Source: Selaginella moellendorffii (Eukaryota; Streptophyta; Lycopodiopsida; Selaginellales; Selaginellaceae). Taken from it: a stretch of DNA of 64,000 nt. Positions 55,490-64,000 of the stretch are shown here, one piece after another (the stretch's first letter is position 1; each line of letters starts with the position of its first letter). Where the stretch lies: positions 5,033,053 through 5,097,052 of the forward strand of contig NW_003314261.1 of assembly GCF_000143415.4 (NCBI RefSeq), read 5' to 3'. Position numbers and translations under genes: made by a program. Below the pieces are notes generated by a model. The model was not told where the DNA came from. It worked only from the letters and a program-made list of their open reading frames with translations, and searched no databases.

Positions 55490-58134
55490 TTAGGAAAATA
55501 TGTCACCTTTTATGACATTCGCGGCACACTGGATAGCTCTCGAAGCTCTCCATATTTCATGTTGCAAGTCTTGTTTTAAAGCTTTAAGCTCTTCTTTGTC
55601 CTCACCCACAGCCATCTTCGATATAACGTCCGCAATAGCAGGGAATGTCGAGGTACCATAGACATTTGTTTGAGTTGGGCCATAGATCTACACAATTCTC
55701 AACATCAAAACTCTTACAATCAGATAAATGCACTCACCAAGTGTTTGAACCATGGCTTCCCTGGAAGGCCTTCGCCATCTAGAAAACAGCGCTCTCCAAG
55801 CATCAAAATATCATTTTTACTTCTGGGCGCAGTGAAAGAAGGGATCTTGGACGCAAGTTCACGAAGTTGATCCACCGCAGAATGAAGTGGGAAGAAATTT
55901 ACGTCGTGTGACTTGCTGAGGCTAAGTATATTAACCTGGAAAAACCGATGAGACCAAGCGAAAGAAGAAAAAAGAGAAAAGCTTACTGGATGACCCGAAA
56001 TAAGCAGGAACCTGGCCTCCAAATCCTTTACAGCGACCTTTAAGAAACAATCCAACTCATGAAAAGCAATGGTATAATCGCTAGTACCTCTAACACATTT
56101 GCATACGAGACATAGTTGAAAGGCAAGATCGTGTCCATGGCCAAGCGCCTCGCAAGCAGTCCCCAGACTTTCACCACTGGCACCAAAGCCTCGAAATCTT
56201 ATAAAAAAGAATCAAAAGCAAAGTTTCACCTGTTGCATGGCGATGAAACTCAGGGTCTCCAAAGTTTTTCATCCAGTTGTAATTGTCATAGAGTGAATGA
56301 TACACGGGAAAATCTGAGTTTTTCTCTTCGTACGTCATGCTGGTGGAGGGAATTCCTGCGTGCTGCAAGAATGGAGCGTAGTCGGAGCCACCACCGCCCA
56401 GCCTCCCGACCTGAGTCCATCAAACCATTAATACGGAGCGGAGGAGATGATAATGATAAATTTTTTGTCTCTTACACAATCATTTGATTTTCCACACCAC
56501 GAGTCAAATATGGTTCCATTTGAGTCTGGATCTTTCACCTTGAGAGAACCAAAATGCCATGAGCTGCAAAAAGAAATGGTAAGATTTGCGTACCATTTTG
56601 GTGACTTCGAATAAAAGGTTGTCAAGCTGAGGCGTAGCAGACGCTGAGAAAGAACTGCCTGTTACTGCTTCATCCACGTTTAAATAAGCCACCGCTCGAG
56701 CCTTAAGCATGGCCAAATTGTCCTCGACCCACTCTGTAGAACCAGTCTATTAAGACAAGAATTTTTATGAGTAAACACGAAGATAATAGAGATACAAAGG
56801 ATTACCAGGCTGTACTCTTCGGCATCCCAGCTGCAAAATACGATTGTTCTCGCTGGTTTTCTCAGAAACTGTCCAAAGATGCGAGCTATCTAAAAACTCG
56901 CAAAAACATGAAAAGTTTCTTTGAGGAATAACATGAAAGCTTTACCTCCAAAAGGCAGGCAGTTCCGCTGTTTGGATCGCCGGCTCCATACGTCCAAGCG
57001 TCTCGGTGATTCCCAAGAAGCACATATCTATGTGTCAAAGCTTTAGAAAAAATACGAGAGAAAACAAGACTAATTTGAAGCTCGAAAACTCACCTATCTT
57101 TCTCAGAGCCTTCTATGATTCCAAAAACGTTACGAATTGTCGCAGTGGTCAGGTTAGCCTGCCAGGAAGTACGTAGTGCTCAAAAGCTTTAATATTTTTT
57201 TTGCAGAAGTTACCTCGTAGCGAAGATCAAGTTTCACAGGTCCTTTCCCAGCTCGATACGCGTCCACCGCAAGTCCTCCTTGCCAGGAATCAGGAGCAAC
57301 AGGGCCTCCCAGCGCCTCGATGATTGGAAGAGCGTCGCGAGCGGAGATTGGCAGCGCGGGGATCACAGGAACTCCCAGCCTTGTCAAGTTGGAAGCGTCC
57401 AATCTCTCGGAAAGCTTGCTACTCGGCCACCCCGGCGTGAGAGGATCCCCGGGGTCCTGGATCACGGAGCCTCTCTGGACTCCACTTGGAGGCAACCATC
57501 GCGAGAATGGATAGTAGCCTTCAGTGGTAGCGTTCGTGGCGTAGTCTCGAGGATCCGGATACAAAACCACGGCCACTGCGCCTTCCTCCTGCGCGTTAAA
57601 CACGATATCCCCTCGAAAGCTTTTGCCAAGCCTGGCGATCACCACGCTCCCTCTCACCTCCACTCCCAGGCTCTTGAGCTCGTCAAAATCGGATTTTTGG
57701 CCGTAGTTTGCGTACACCACCTCGGCAAGAGCTTCCCCAGACGGCGAGTAAGCGAAGAAAGTTGGAATGACTCCAGAGGAATCGCCATCGCCATCCACGG
57801 TCTCTTCGTCAAGAGCCAAGCTGAGTGACGAGTTGCTTGGGTAGACCACGGACAACGATCGCTTCAAGGGATACGAGACGAGTACCTCGTAGTCGACCGT
57901 GCGCGTCGAGAGCCCAAACTCGCGGAATCTCTCCTCGACGAACTTGGCGGTGGCGAATCCCTGCGGCGTCCCCGCGACGTGGGGGTGGAGCGTGAGGTTG
58001 TGGAGGAAGGCGGCGATGGAGCGAGTGCTAACTTGGATCACGAAGAACCAAGCCGGGAGCGAGCTCAGGTAGAGATTGATCGCGATGATCGCGACGAGCA
58101 GCAGTAAAATGTGGGTGGCGAGAGTGCCAAACAT
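55490..58134 (-). CDS. Glutamate carboxypeptidase II-like M28 peptidase (AMP1/NAALADase family)
   Basis: Eleven exons (57214-58134, 57094-57158, 56946-57027, 56806-56889, 56594-56746, 56476-56538, 56230-56410, 56088-56197, 55987-56037, 55738-55935, 55490-55687), 701 aa. A type II membrane protein: one N-terminal span (residues about 5-35), protease-associated domain in exon 1 ([40 protein letters not shown]), then the zinc peptidase. Metal ligands are visible in [43 protein letters not shown] and PVYHSLYDN. The C-terminal helical TFR-dimer region ends [14 protein letters not shown]. In plants this family includes ALTERED MERISTEM PROGRAM 1, which affects miRNA translation on the ER and meristem size. 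Whether this is the AMP1 or LAMP1 lineage is not decided. Confidence 0.93.
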
Positions 58135-58235
58135 CTCTTTCTTCGAGCTTGTACTTCAAAATCTTCTCCTCTCGCAAGAACCCTACCTGATAGTGGGATC
58201 CACGTCATATCATAAGCTTATCTCCCTGGATTTGT

Positions 58236-59585
58236 TTAGGAGTGTGGATATGGTACTCCCAGGCCACGGAGGTACGCTTTTATCCCCCCACACCTGCGAA
58301 TCTTGTAATCAAACAAGTTCTTTCTCGCTCGTCTCCTCTCCTTCCCAATCTCGGTCTTGTGGCGGCCAAGTTCTCTCGCAAATCTGGACGCCATCTTTTT
58401 TTCCACTCGCTCGAGGCTCGCCTGTGCAGCTATAACATCCGCTGCTGCTGCTCTAGCCTGATCTTTATCACCATTCTCCCCTTCTACTTGACAACCTTGA
58501 TCTAAACCTTCTTCTCTGTCTTCGTTACCAGCCCCTGGTAAGACTATCATCGGCTGCGTGGCTTGAGCGGGCTCTCTGTCTTCTTTGAGAAAGTGGTACC
58601 TGGAAATGTATTGCCGCAGCCTGTAAACTTGTGAATCCAAAGCCCGTTGGATGTGGTGCCTAGAATCGGCCTGAAAGAACGAAAACAGGAAATTCATCAA
58701 AGAAGAACAAGAGAAGCAGCAAACTCACATTTCTCCTGTCGACAGCTTCGAAAGTTGGAGGATAGAGCTCCTCTGGTGTCTGGTAGTTCTTACCACGAAA
58801 CATAATCACCGTCCTGTCCTCAAGGACATCGAGCACGATGCCTCCACTCAATCTCGCTAGCTCGGCACCGATTCTCCGCGTCTCCTCCATGCTGTTGTGG
58901 CGGGGGCACTTGATCCTCACCGTCTCATGGAACTTCCAGTTGGTGTGGATGTTGTGAATCACACCTCCGTAGATCCCACGCTTACCAACGGACGCAAAGT
59001 TCTGGTTTTTGTTTCCAATCCTTGCGTAGTGCGCCGCCTCTCTTTCACTCAGAGGCTCCGTTTCTCGCAAGCAATGGTTTCCTTCGGTAAGATGGGACGA
59101 ATGCTTTCGCCGGATCTCCGTCCTGTTGAGATCGATCGTGTACAAAGCCTGGAAGAAACGAGCGAAAGAAAATACATAAATAAAAGCAAATAAGAAGAGT
59201 GCTCCTACGTACCCTTCGGATCTTTACTTCGAGAAACTCCTTCTCGGTTTTGGGAGCACGGCTCTTGTCCTCCTCCCTTCTCTTGCGAATCTCCTCTCGA
59301 ATTTGTTGCTTGACGAGCTCCTTGACGAGATTCCTCTTCTTGATCCGGAAATCCATAGACACCTGCTGATCGTGGTCCGGATTCTCATCCTGGCGTTGCT
59401 GCTCAGTCGCTAGATTCGTCTGCCTCACTCCAGACAGAACCCTGCGATAATTTCCACTCCATCGGGCCTCCACATTCCCGGCATTCTTCCTCGTACCTTG
59501 AGGACGCGGCAACAGGCTGTGCTCCAGTGGCGGCAGTGCACATCGCCGATCGCCATATCAGGGAAAAGGAGCGCATCCTCTCCAT
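58236..59585 (-). CDS. CRM (CRS1/YhbY) domain RNA-binding protein
   Basis: Four exons (59497-59585, 59213-59441, 58729-59148, 58236-58670), 390 aa. CRM domains bind organellar group II introns or rRNA. The single CRM domain is in exon 3: EREAAHYARIGNKNQNFASV, GKRGIYGGVIHNIHTNWKFH, ETVRIKCPRHNSMEETRRIG, AELARLSGGIVLDVLEDRTV, IMFRGKNYQTPEELYPPTFE. The start MERMRSFSLIWRSAMCTA (59585) was chosen over an upstream in-frame-looking ATG because only this frame joins exon 2; it also looks like a mitochondrial presequence. The middle and C-terminus are charged coiled coil. Domain layout fits the small single-CRM plant group (Arabidopsis At3g25440-like). A telo-box (AAACCCTAG, 59586-59594) and CACGTG (about 59602) lie just upstream. 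Confidence 0.9.
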
Positions 59586-59631
59586 AAACCCTAGAGCCGA
59601 CACGTGGCAAAAAGACTTTAGGCATTAAAAA

Positions 59632-59703
59632 TGCACCAGCCGGGAGTCGAACCCGGGTCTATTTCTTGGAAGGCAATTATCCTAACCGTTGGACTACTGA
59701 TGC
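59632..59703 (-). tRNA. tRNA-Gly (TCC)
   Basis: 72 nt on the minus strand: acceptor GCATCAG pairs with CTGGTGC (one G-T), the D arm reads AGTCCAACGGTTAGGAT, the anticodon loop is CTTCCAA (anticodon TCC), and the T arm is ACCCGGGTTCGACTCCCGG. It matches the plant tRNA-Gly(TCC) consensus except for a changed acceptor stem (still paired) and one mismatch in the anticodon stem. Confidence 0.92.
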
Positions 59704-59975
59704 TTATTACATTTAAAGTAAAATTAACCTGAAGGAAACATTCACTCAAGCGTAAAGAGTGCTTCTAGGCGCAAAATTCCACCTTCTGCGGTTTAGGGCA
59801 TTCGCATTCGATGAAGGAAGCAGCTCTATTAAAACTGAAAATCTGAAAAAACATGGATTTACTACATGAAATCGGCATCGACAGGATTTTTGTACATGGA
59901 CTTAAATGGAATTTCTATCCCTGGTGTGCACCATTGCCATTTTATCTCTAAAATATTTTTCGTTCATCACCACAA

Positions 59976-60257
59976 CTATACGCATTGAATGTTACAGACT
60001 TTGAAGACATTTGCAAGGCTTGTGACAGCATTGCCTCTCGATCCACTGATCACTAACGAGCACAGAGAAATCCTGTTCTGCCGGATGTAATTGCAGCATC
60101 CAATCTTGTGGTTTATTGTCCTGGGAAAGATTTCCATTCTCTCAAGTTGCGAGGCACATTCCATGTTGTCGGCACTTCTAATTGCTAGAGCAAGAGATGG
60201 ATTTGCAAGAAGAATCAAAACGCAGGCAAAGATTGCAACCTTGTTGAGAGGGGCCAT
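59976..60257 (-). CDS. Small secreted Cys-rich protein
   Basis: A single-exon 93-aa frame. MAPLNKVAIFACVLILLANPSLALA is a textbook signal peptide (cleavage after about residue 25). The mature ~68 residues have six cysteines in the order C...CC...C...C...C (MEC, GCCNYI, SLCSL, KVCNIQC). The CC pair followed by single Cys is reminiscent of prolamin-like/EC1 egg-cell secreted peptides and LTP-like folds, but the spacing is not diagnostic and I make no family call. The start MAPLNK was preferred to an upstream Met because it directly begins the signal peptide. Its 5' end faces the P-loop gene across 166 bp that contain the telo-box TTAGGGTTTAG (60408-60418). Confidence 0.72.
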   Translation of the reverse strand: MAPLNKVAIFACVLILLANPSLALAIRSADNMECASQLERMEIFPRTINHKIGCCNYIRQNRISLCSLVISGSRGNAVTSLANVFKVCNIQCV

Positions 60258-60423
60258 TTGCGAGATCGATCGATCTGGATCGAGAATGCCCTTAAATCTT
60301 CTGGTCCATGGTGTCAAACAAATCTCCATACAAAGAATCCTTTTGGTTTTGGCTGGAAGCAAAATGGGCGCGAACGAGCATTGGACGGCCGCGATCGCAA
60401 CAAATCTTAGGGTTTAGGCGAGG

Positions 60424-61801
60424 ATGCAGCGACGCCCAGTCAAGAGGTTGCGCTGCGTGTGTGGGAGCGATGGCGGGGAATACGATCTGGCCAAGGCAGT
60501 CAAGGCGCACGAGGCCATCGCCGCAATCGACAAGAGTAAGCTGTGCACTGCCGGTGAGATCACGGCGATTCCATATCCGGGAATCGGCAAGGCGCCGTCG
60601 ATGCCCGGAGGAGATCTCCAGTTTGTAGGTCGCCGTGATCTTGAGAGCCTGGTGGAAGCAGCCAAAGAGACAAAAACGCTGCTAGTCGTTGGGCCGTGTG
60701 GAATCGGCAAGAGTTGCTTGCTCAGGGCTTTGGCTTGCGGGTGGATTCACGATGCCGCGGGGACTAACAGCAGGATTGTTTGCCTCTGGGACCTCGCGAT
60801 TGCTATCGCTAAGCAGGACTTGGCCGGGTGCGTGAAGAACGCGCTGAGGTTCACGTTTTGCAAGGAGGCCGAGCTGTTGGATGAGATAGATCGCTTGGGT
60901 TCTATGCAAGACATCGCCAAGTTCTTCCGCGATCAAGTAGCAGCCGCGGGTGACGAGTTTTACTTTGTCGTCGATCAGTGGGAGATGCTTGACGCTCTTG
61001 GAGAGGAAATGCCAGTGCCAGTTCCCGCCAAGGAGCTGCGTAAGAAGTTCCACAGCGATTTGTTTGCTTTGTTCTCACTTGCAGCAGTGACTGTCTTGGG
61101 GCTGTCTCGTGGGGTTGGAATGACGCAGGAGTACTTGCAGCTGCGGTATAGTCCGTGCGAACTCTTGCTCCTGGAGGATGGTTTCTACGGGGTGAGCTGT
61201 TCTTTCTTGTGGATCTTTGTGTTTTGATTTCTAAAGTTTTGGTTGGCAGGAGGAGCTGACTGCTTTCCGAGACAAGCTGAGCGTTCTCGGGCTCCTTTGC
61301 TCGCGATTCCCGAAGCGCTCAATGCTTGTGGAGCATTACACAGGGAGGCACCCGTTTTCGTTGGCCGTCTTGGACAGCAGCTGCCGGAGCTATGCACTCG
61401 GCAAGCTCGTGGCCCGCGAACTACCAAGTTCGTGGTTACACCGGCGTGGTCCGGAAAGGAAGCTTAGTCCGGAAGAGGTAGTAGCATGCCTGGAGGACGA
61501 GGAGGACTGGCTGGCGGCGATTGAAACTTTCTTGTCATCGGGTGAGATGGCGCGGATCAGTTTCTCGCTTGAGTACGCTCTGGCGATGCGAAAGCCGCTG
61601 CGACGGGCATGCCAGACAATAGAGGACATGGCTAAGTTTGATTCGAGTTTCATTGTTGGTGACGAGGAGGAGGGGCCTGAGTTTGTGACTGAGCACATCG
61701 CCCTAGTGTATGCGGATGTGTTCCGAACAGCGGAGAAGGCCAATGTCTTCAGTGGTTCATGCCACACCGGATCCGGCATGGATTTCTCAACCTTGCATTA
61801 G
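60424..61801 (+). CDS. P-loop NTPase, possibly Crinkler (CRN)-like
   Basis: Two exons (60424-61191, 61250-61801), 439 aa. The N-terminus is basic, with a CVCGSDGGEYDLAKA stretch. Then come FVGRRDLESLVEAAKETKTL and Walker A GPCGIGKSCLLRAL (about residues 90-103). A Walker B-like strand EFYFVVDQWEML lies at about residue 180, followed by AAVTVLGLSRGVGMTQEYLQ, SPCELLLLEDGFYGEELTAF and LVEHYTGRHPFSLAVLDS. The order P-loop, 'FYFVVDQ', 'SRGVG' sensor, 'E-L-x-x-F' helix and 'GRHPF' turn recalls the NTPase part of Crinkler-family proteins known from oomycetes, fungi and some early plants. This is inference from pattern memory. No NB-ARC, TIR or LRR motifs are seen. A generic STAND/AAA ATPase is the alternative. 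Confidence 0.65.
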
Positions 61802-62326
61802 CAACATCCATGGAACTTAGTGATGATAGCGTACGTATTCATCATTGGTGTCTGCAACTCTCGTGTCCCAATTTTGTGATCCAACCTTTGTCTTTGAAAC
61901 AAAATCTAGAGTGACAATCCAAAAGCTCTTCCACTCAATCGCTAGTTAAATAGATTCAAACCATGTACAAGCCGAAGAACAATGCGACACCGCTACAAAA
62001 ATTGGGAAAGTACGAAGGAGTCGTGCGTTCGAATCCGCGCCCCAACATGCTTGGGAAAATAAAAGGAGTGATCAGTTTGTTTTATTTGAGGGTCCCTCTT
62101 CTTCGGGTGGGTTCGAACCCGGGATCGGCTCTACAAGACTATCCCTCAGGTCCCTGGGCTGGCCAGTCTTCCCAGGGTTGATCACTTGAAAAATATTGCG
62201 TCTCTCTTCTACATGGAATAAACTTTGGTTTAGTTAAGCCTTGAGCTTTTCAAGGGTCCAACACATAGTCACTGATTCTACTACCCACTGATCTTGAAAA
62301 ACAAAAGAATTGGTTTAAACATTTTC
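61802..62326. other. Spacer between P-loop NTPase and LOG
   Basis: 3' regions of two convergent genes. Two TTCGAA-containing T-loop-like strings (about 62027-62043 and 62110-62125) occur, but no complete tRNA folds around them. Confidence 0.5.
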
Positions 62327-64000
62327 TCACAGCGTATGGCTTGGGGGTGCCGATGCTGCCGAGTACCCCAATTGTTCTATCTCCCACGTCTCTTTTGGAG
62401 CAACCGAGACGTGGTTTGGAACATAAGCCTGCCAAACAAACAAAAGATCACGAGGAAACTTGTACACAACCGAGGAACACTTACCTCTAGTCTATCAAGG
62501 AGCTCGCCCGCAGTCGATGCGGAGATGACAATTTGCCTGGACGACGGCTTGATGAATCCTTCCTCCGTGCCCTTGTCAAACAGGGCGAGCAGCGGATTGT
62601 AGTAACCATCAACGTTTAGCAGGCCGACCTGATTAAGAGAAAAGAGAGACGCGCAAACATCAGACTTTCCATGTGAGAAACTGCGAGATCTCTTACAGGC
62701 TTATCATGAATGCCTAACTGGGACCACGTTATCATTTCCAGCAGCTCCTCTAGCGTACCATATCCGCCTGGCGACAACGAAGAATGTGTCAATACTTTTC
62801 ACAGGCTAGAAAGCGCGAGAAAACGATACCCGGAAGTGCGATAAAGGCCTCCGCCTGCCGTGCCATCTCGGCTTTCCTCTGGTGCATGTCGGATACGACT
62901 TTCACCTCTCCGACCGTCTTGCCTGAAATCTAGAAAGGAAATGAAACGAGCTTTGGGGAATGAGTGCCCGTCCCGACGAGCCAGCCACATGGAAATAAAT
63001 GGTAAACCTGTACTACCTCGTGAGGCATCAGCGCTTTTGGGATTACTCTGCGAGGAAGACAGCCAAAAGGTCAGAGGGGCGAAAAGAACGTTAAAAAACA
63101 CAACAAAAAGCACTACGTACCCAGTAACGCGACAGCCACCTTCGTAAACCGCTTCCGCTATAAGTCCCATCAGTCCGACGTTGCCGCCTCCGTAAACCAG
63201 ATCGATTTTCCTCTTCACCTGTAGACGCCAAACACACGCAAAGCTCGTTAGAGAACAAACCACAAAAGGGATCACACAACAAACTCATAAAACAAATCTC
63301 ATACAACAAATCGGGCGTGAGGAGGCAAGAGCTTGGGAATATAAAGTACCACCAAAATAACGAGTTCACGCGCTGAGAGAGAGATGCAAGCTCACCCTCC
63401 TGGCTCAACCACACCAAACATATCAATTCCATGACAGCCTGGCCCCTCTCGTGCCCGAGCAAATTATCCTCCAGGAGACAAGGAATGAATCGCCTTTTAT
63501 GCACCACTCTATGGTTTTGCTCATAAGGAGCGAATGTATCGAGGTAAGGAAACCAGGGACAACATCAACGCACCGGGACAGAGACCACTTTCTACGCAAA
63601 ACAAACCAAAAACAATGCAAGAACACACATGAGAGAAAGAAGCGGAAGCAAAAGTAAACTATGGTGGTGGTCGAGCAATGCAAAAGTCGCCGTATGATAA
63701 GCTAAGTGGAAGTCACAAGCGATGCAACGGGATTAAACCGAGACTAAAATAATAGGAGGGAAAAAAAAAAAAAAAAACTGAAAAGGAGAGCCTTCCATTC
63801 TATCCAAGAACTCCCCCACCAAAATAAAGAAAGAGCTTTCTGTGATTCGTTCGAAACTAGCAAACCGATCTCCAAAAAAGAAACCTTGCAGACAATGGCG
63901 CACATTCATTCACTCATGCACTCGCTCATCAAAGAAATGCAATGCGCAAGGGAATAGAGGAAGCATCACATTACCAATTCGCGGCCGAGGTCGGCAGCCG
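62327..64000 (-). CDS. LOG: Cytokinin-activating phosphoribohydrolase LONELY GUY, 5' partial
   Basis: Exons 63975-64000 (cut by the right edge), 63121-63218, 63008-63047, 62830-62929, 62697-62767, 62485-62628 and 62327-62428. LOG releases free cytokinin base from the nucleoside 5'-monophosphate. Seen: [77 protein letters not shown], and the signature [20 protein letters not shown] (PGGxGTxxE catalytic motif). The C-terminus APPSHTL is short. The N-terminal exon lies beyond 64000. The intron 63219-63973 (755 bp) is unusually long here and contains an A-run at about 63760-63777; no gene is evident inside it. Confidence 0.95.

Noticed and set aside
62015-62170. Two further TTCGAA T-loop-like strings
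   Set aside because: No cloverleaf can be drawn on either strand; the palindromic GGTTCGAACC explains the resemblance.
63451-63657. Plus-strand open frame of 68 aa in the LOG intron
   Set aside because: Low-complexity charged peptide with no splice partners; no support as a gene.

Overview
The window is nuclear DNA of a land plant, most likely a lycophyte close to Selaginella. The genes are compact, most introns are only about 50-65 nt, and start codons of neighbouring genes often face each other across less than 300 bp. The content is plant (TOM20, RHD3, PPR, SABATH, DAWDLE and LOG proteins). Two genes narrow it to an early-diverging, sperm-bearing plant: a ciliary CCDC13 homologue and an APS/PAPS reductase that lacks the iron-sulfur cysteines. 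The species call is inference; no database was searched.

Layout. 1-4266: the start of a fatty-alcohol oxidase, ALDH7, the 10-kDa chaperonin and TOM20. 4267-20048: a gene-poor, AT-rich island with a decayed LINE (minus strand), a complete but mutated Ty3/gypsy chromovirus with two 354-bp LTRs (9060-14574), and about 5 kb of very AT-rich sequence with TA microsatellites. 20049-32192: dense genes: PYM, an unknown Gln-rich protein, a SABATH methyltransferase, an unknown single-exon protein, a theta-class GST, a SLOG/DprA-like plastid protein, a DNL zinc-finger protein, tRNA-Tyr, MERIT40/BABAM1 and PIG-Q/GPI1. 32193-36035: a second AT-rich island with a decayed Ty3/gypsy integrase. 36036-64000: dense genes again: an APR-B type reductase, RHD3/SEY1, a PPR protein, CCDC13, a small membrane protein, an ArfGAP, DAWDLE (FHA), a large ankyrin-PGG membrane protein, a broken copy of part of DAWDLE, a glutamate carboxypeptidase II, a CRM-domain RNA-binding protein, tRNA-Gly, a small secreted Cys-rich protein, a Crinkler-like P-loop NTPase, and LOG, which is cut by the right edge.

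The genes do not form one pathway. Recurring themes are mitochondrial and plastid biogenesis (CPN10, TOM20, DNL protein, CRM protein), endomembrane function (RHD3, ArfGAP, PIG-Q) and RNA biology (PYM, DAWDLE, PPR, CRM). Exon boundaries were set by hand from splice signals, reading-frame continuity and recalled family conservation. For almost every gene the exon lengths add up to an uninterrupted frame. The least ordinary items are the Crinkler-like NTPase beside a secreted Cys-rich peptide, three GC-AG introns, a short inversion inside the LINE reverse transcriptase, and the partial DAWDLE duplication. I found no evidence of a wholly new multi-gene system.
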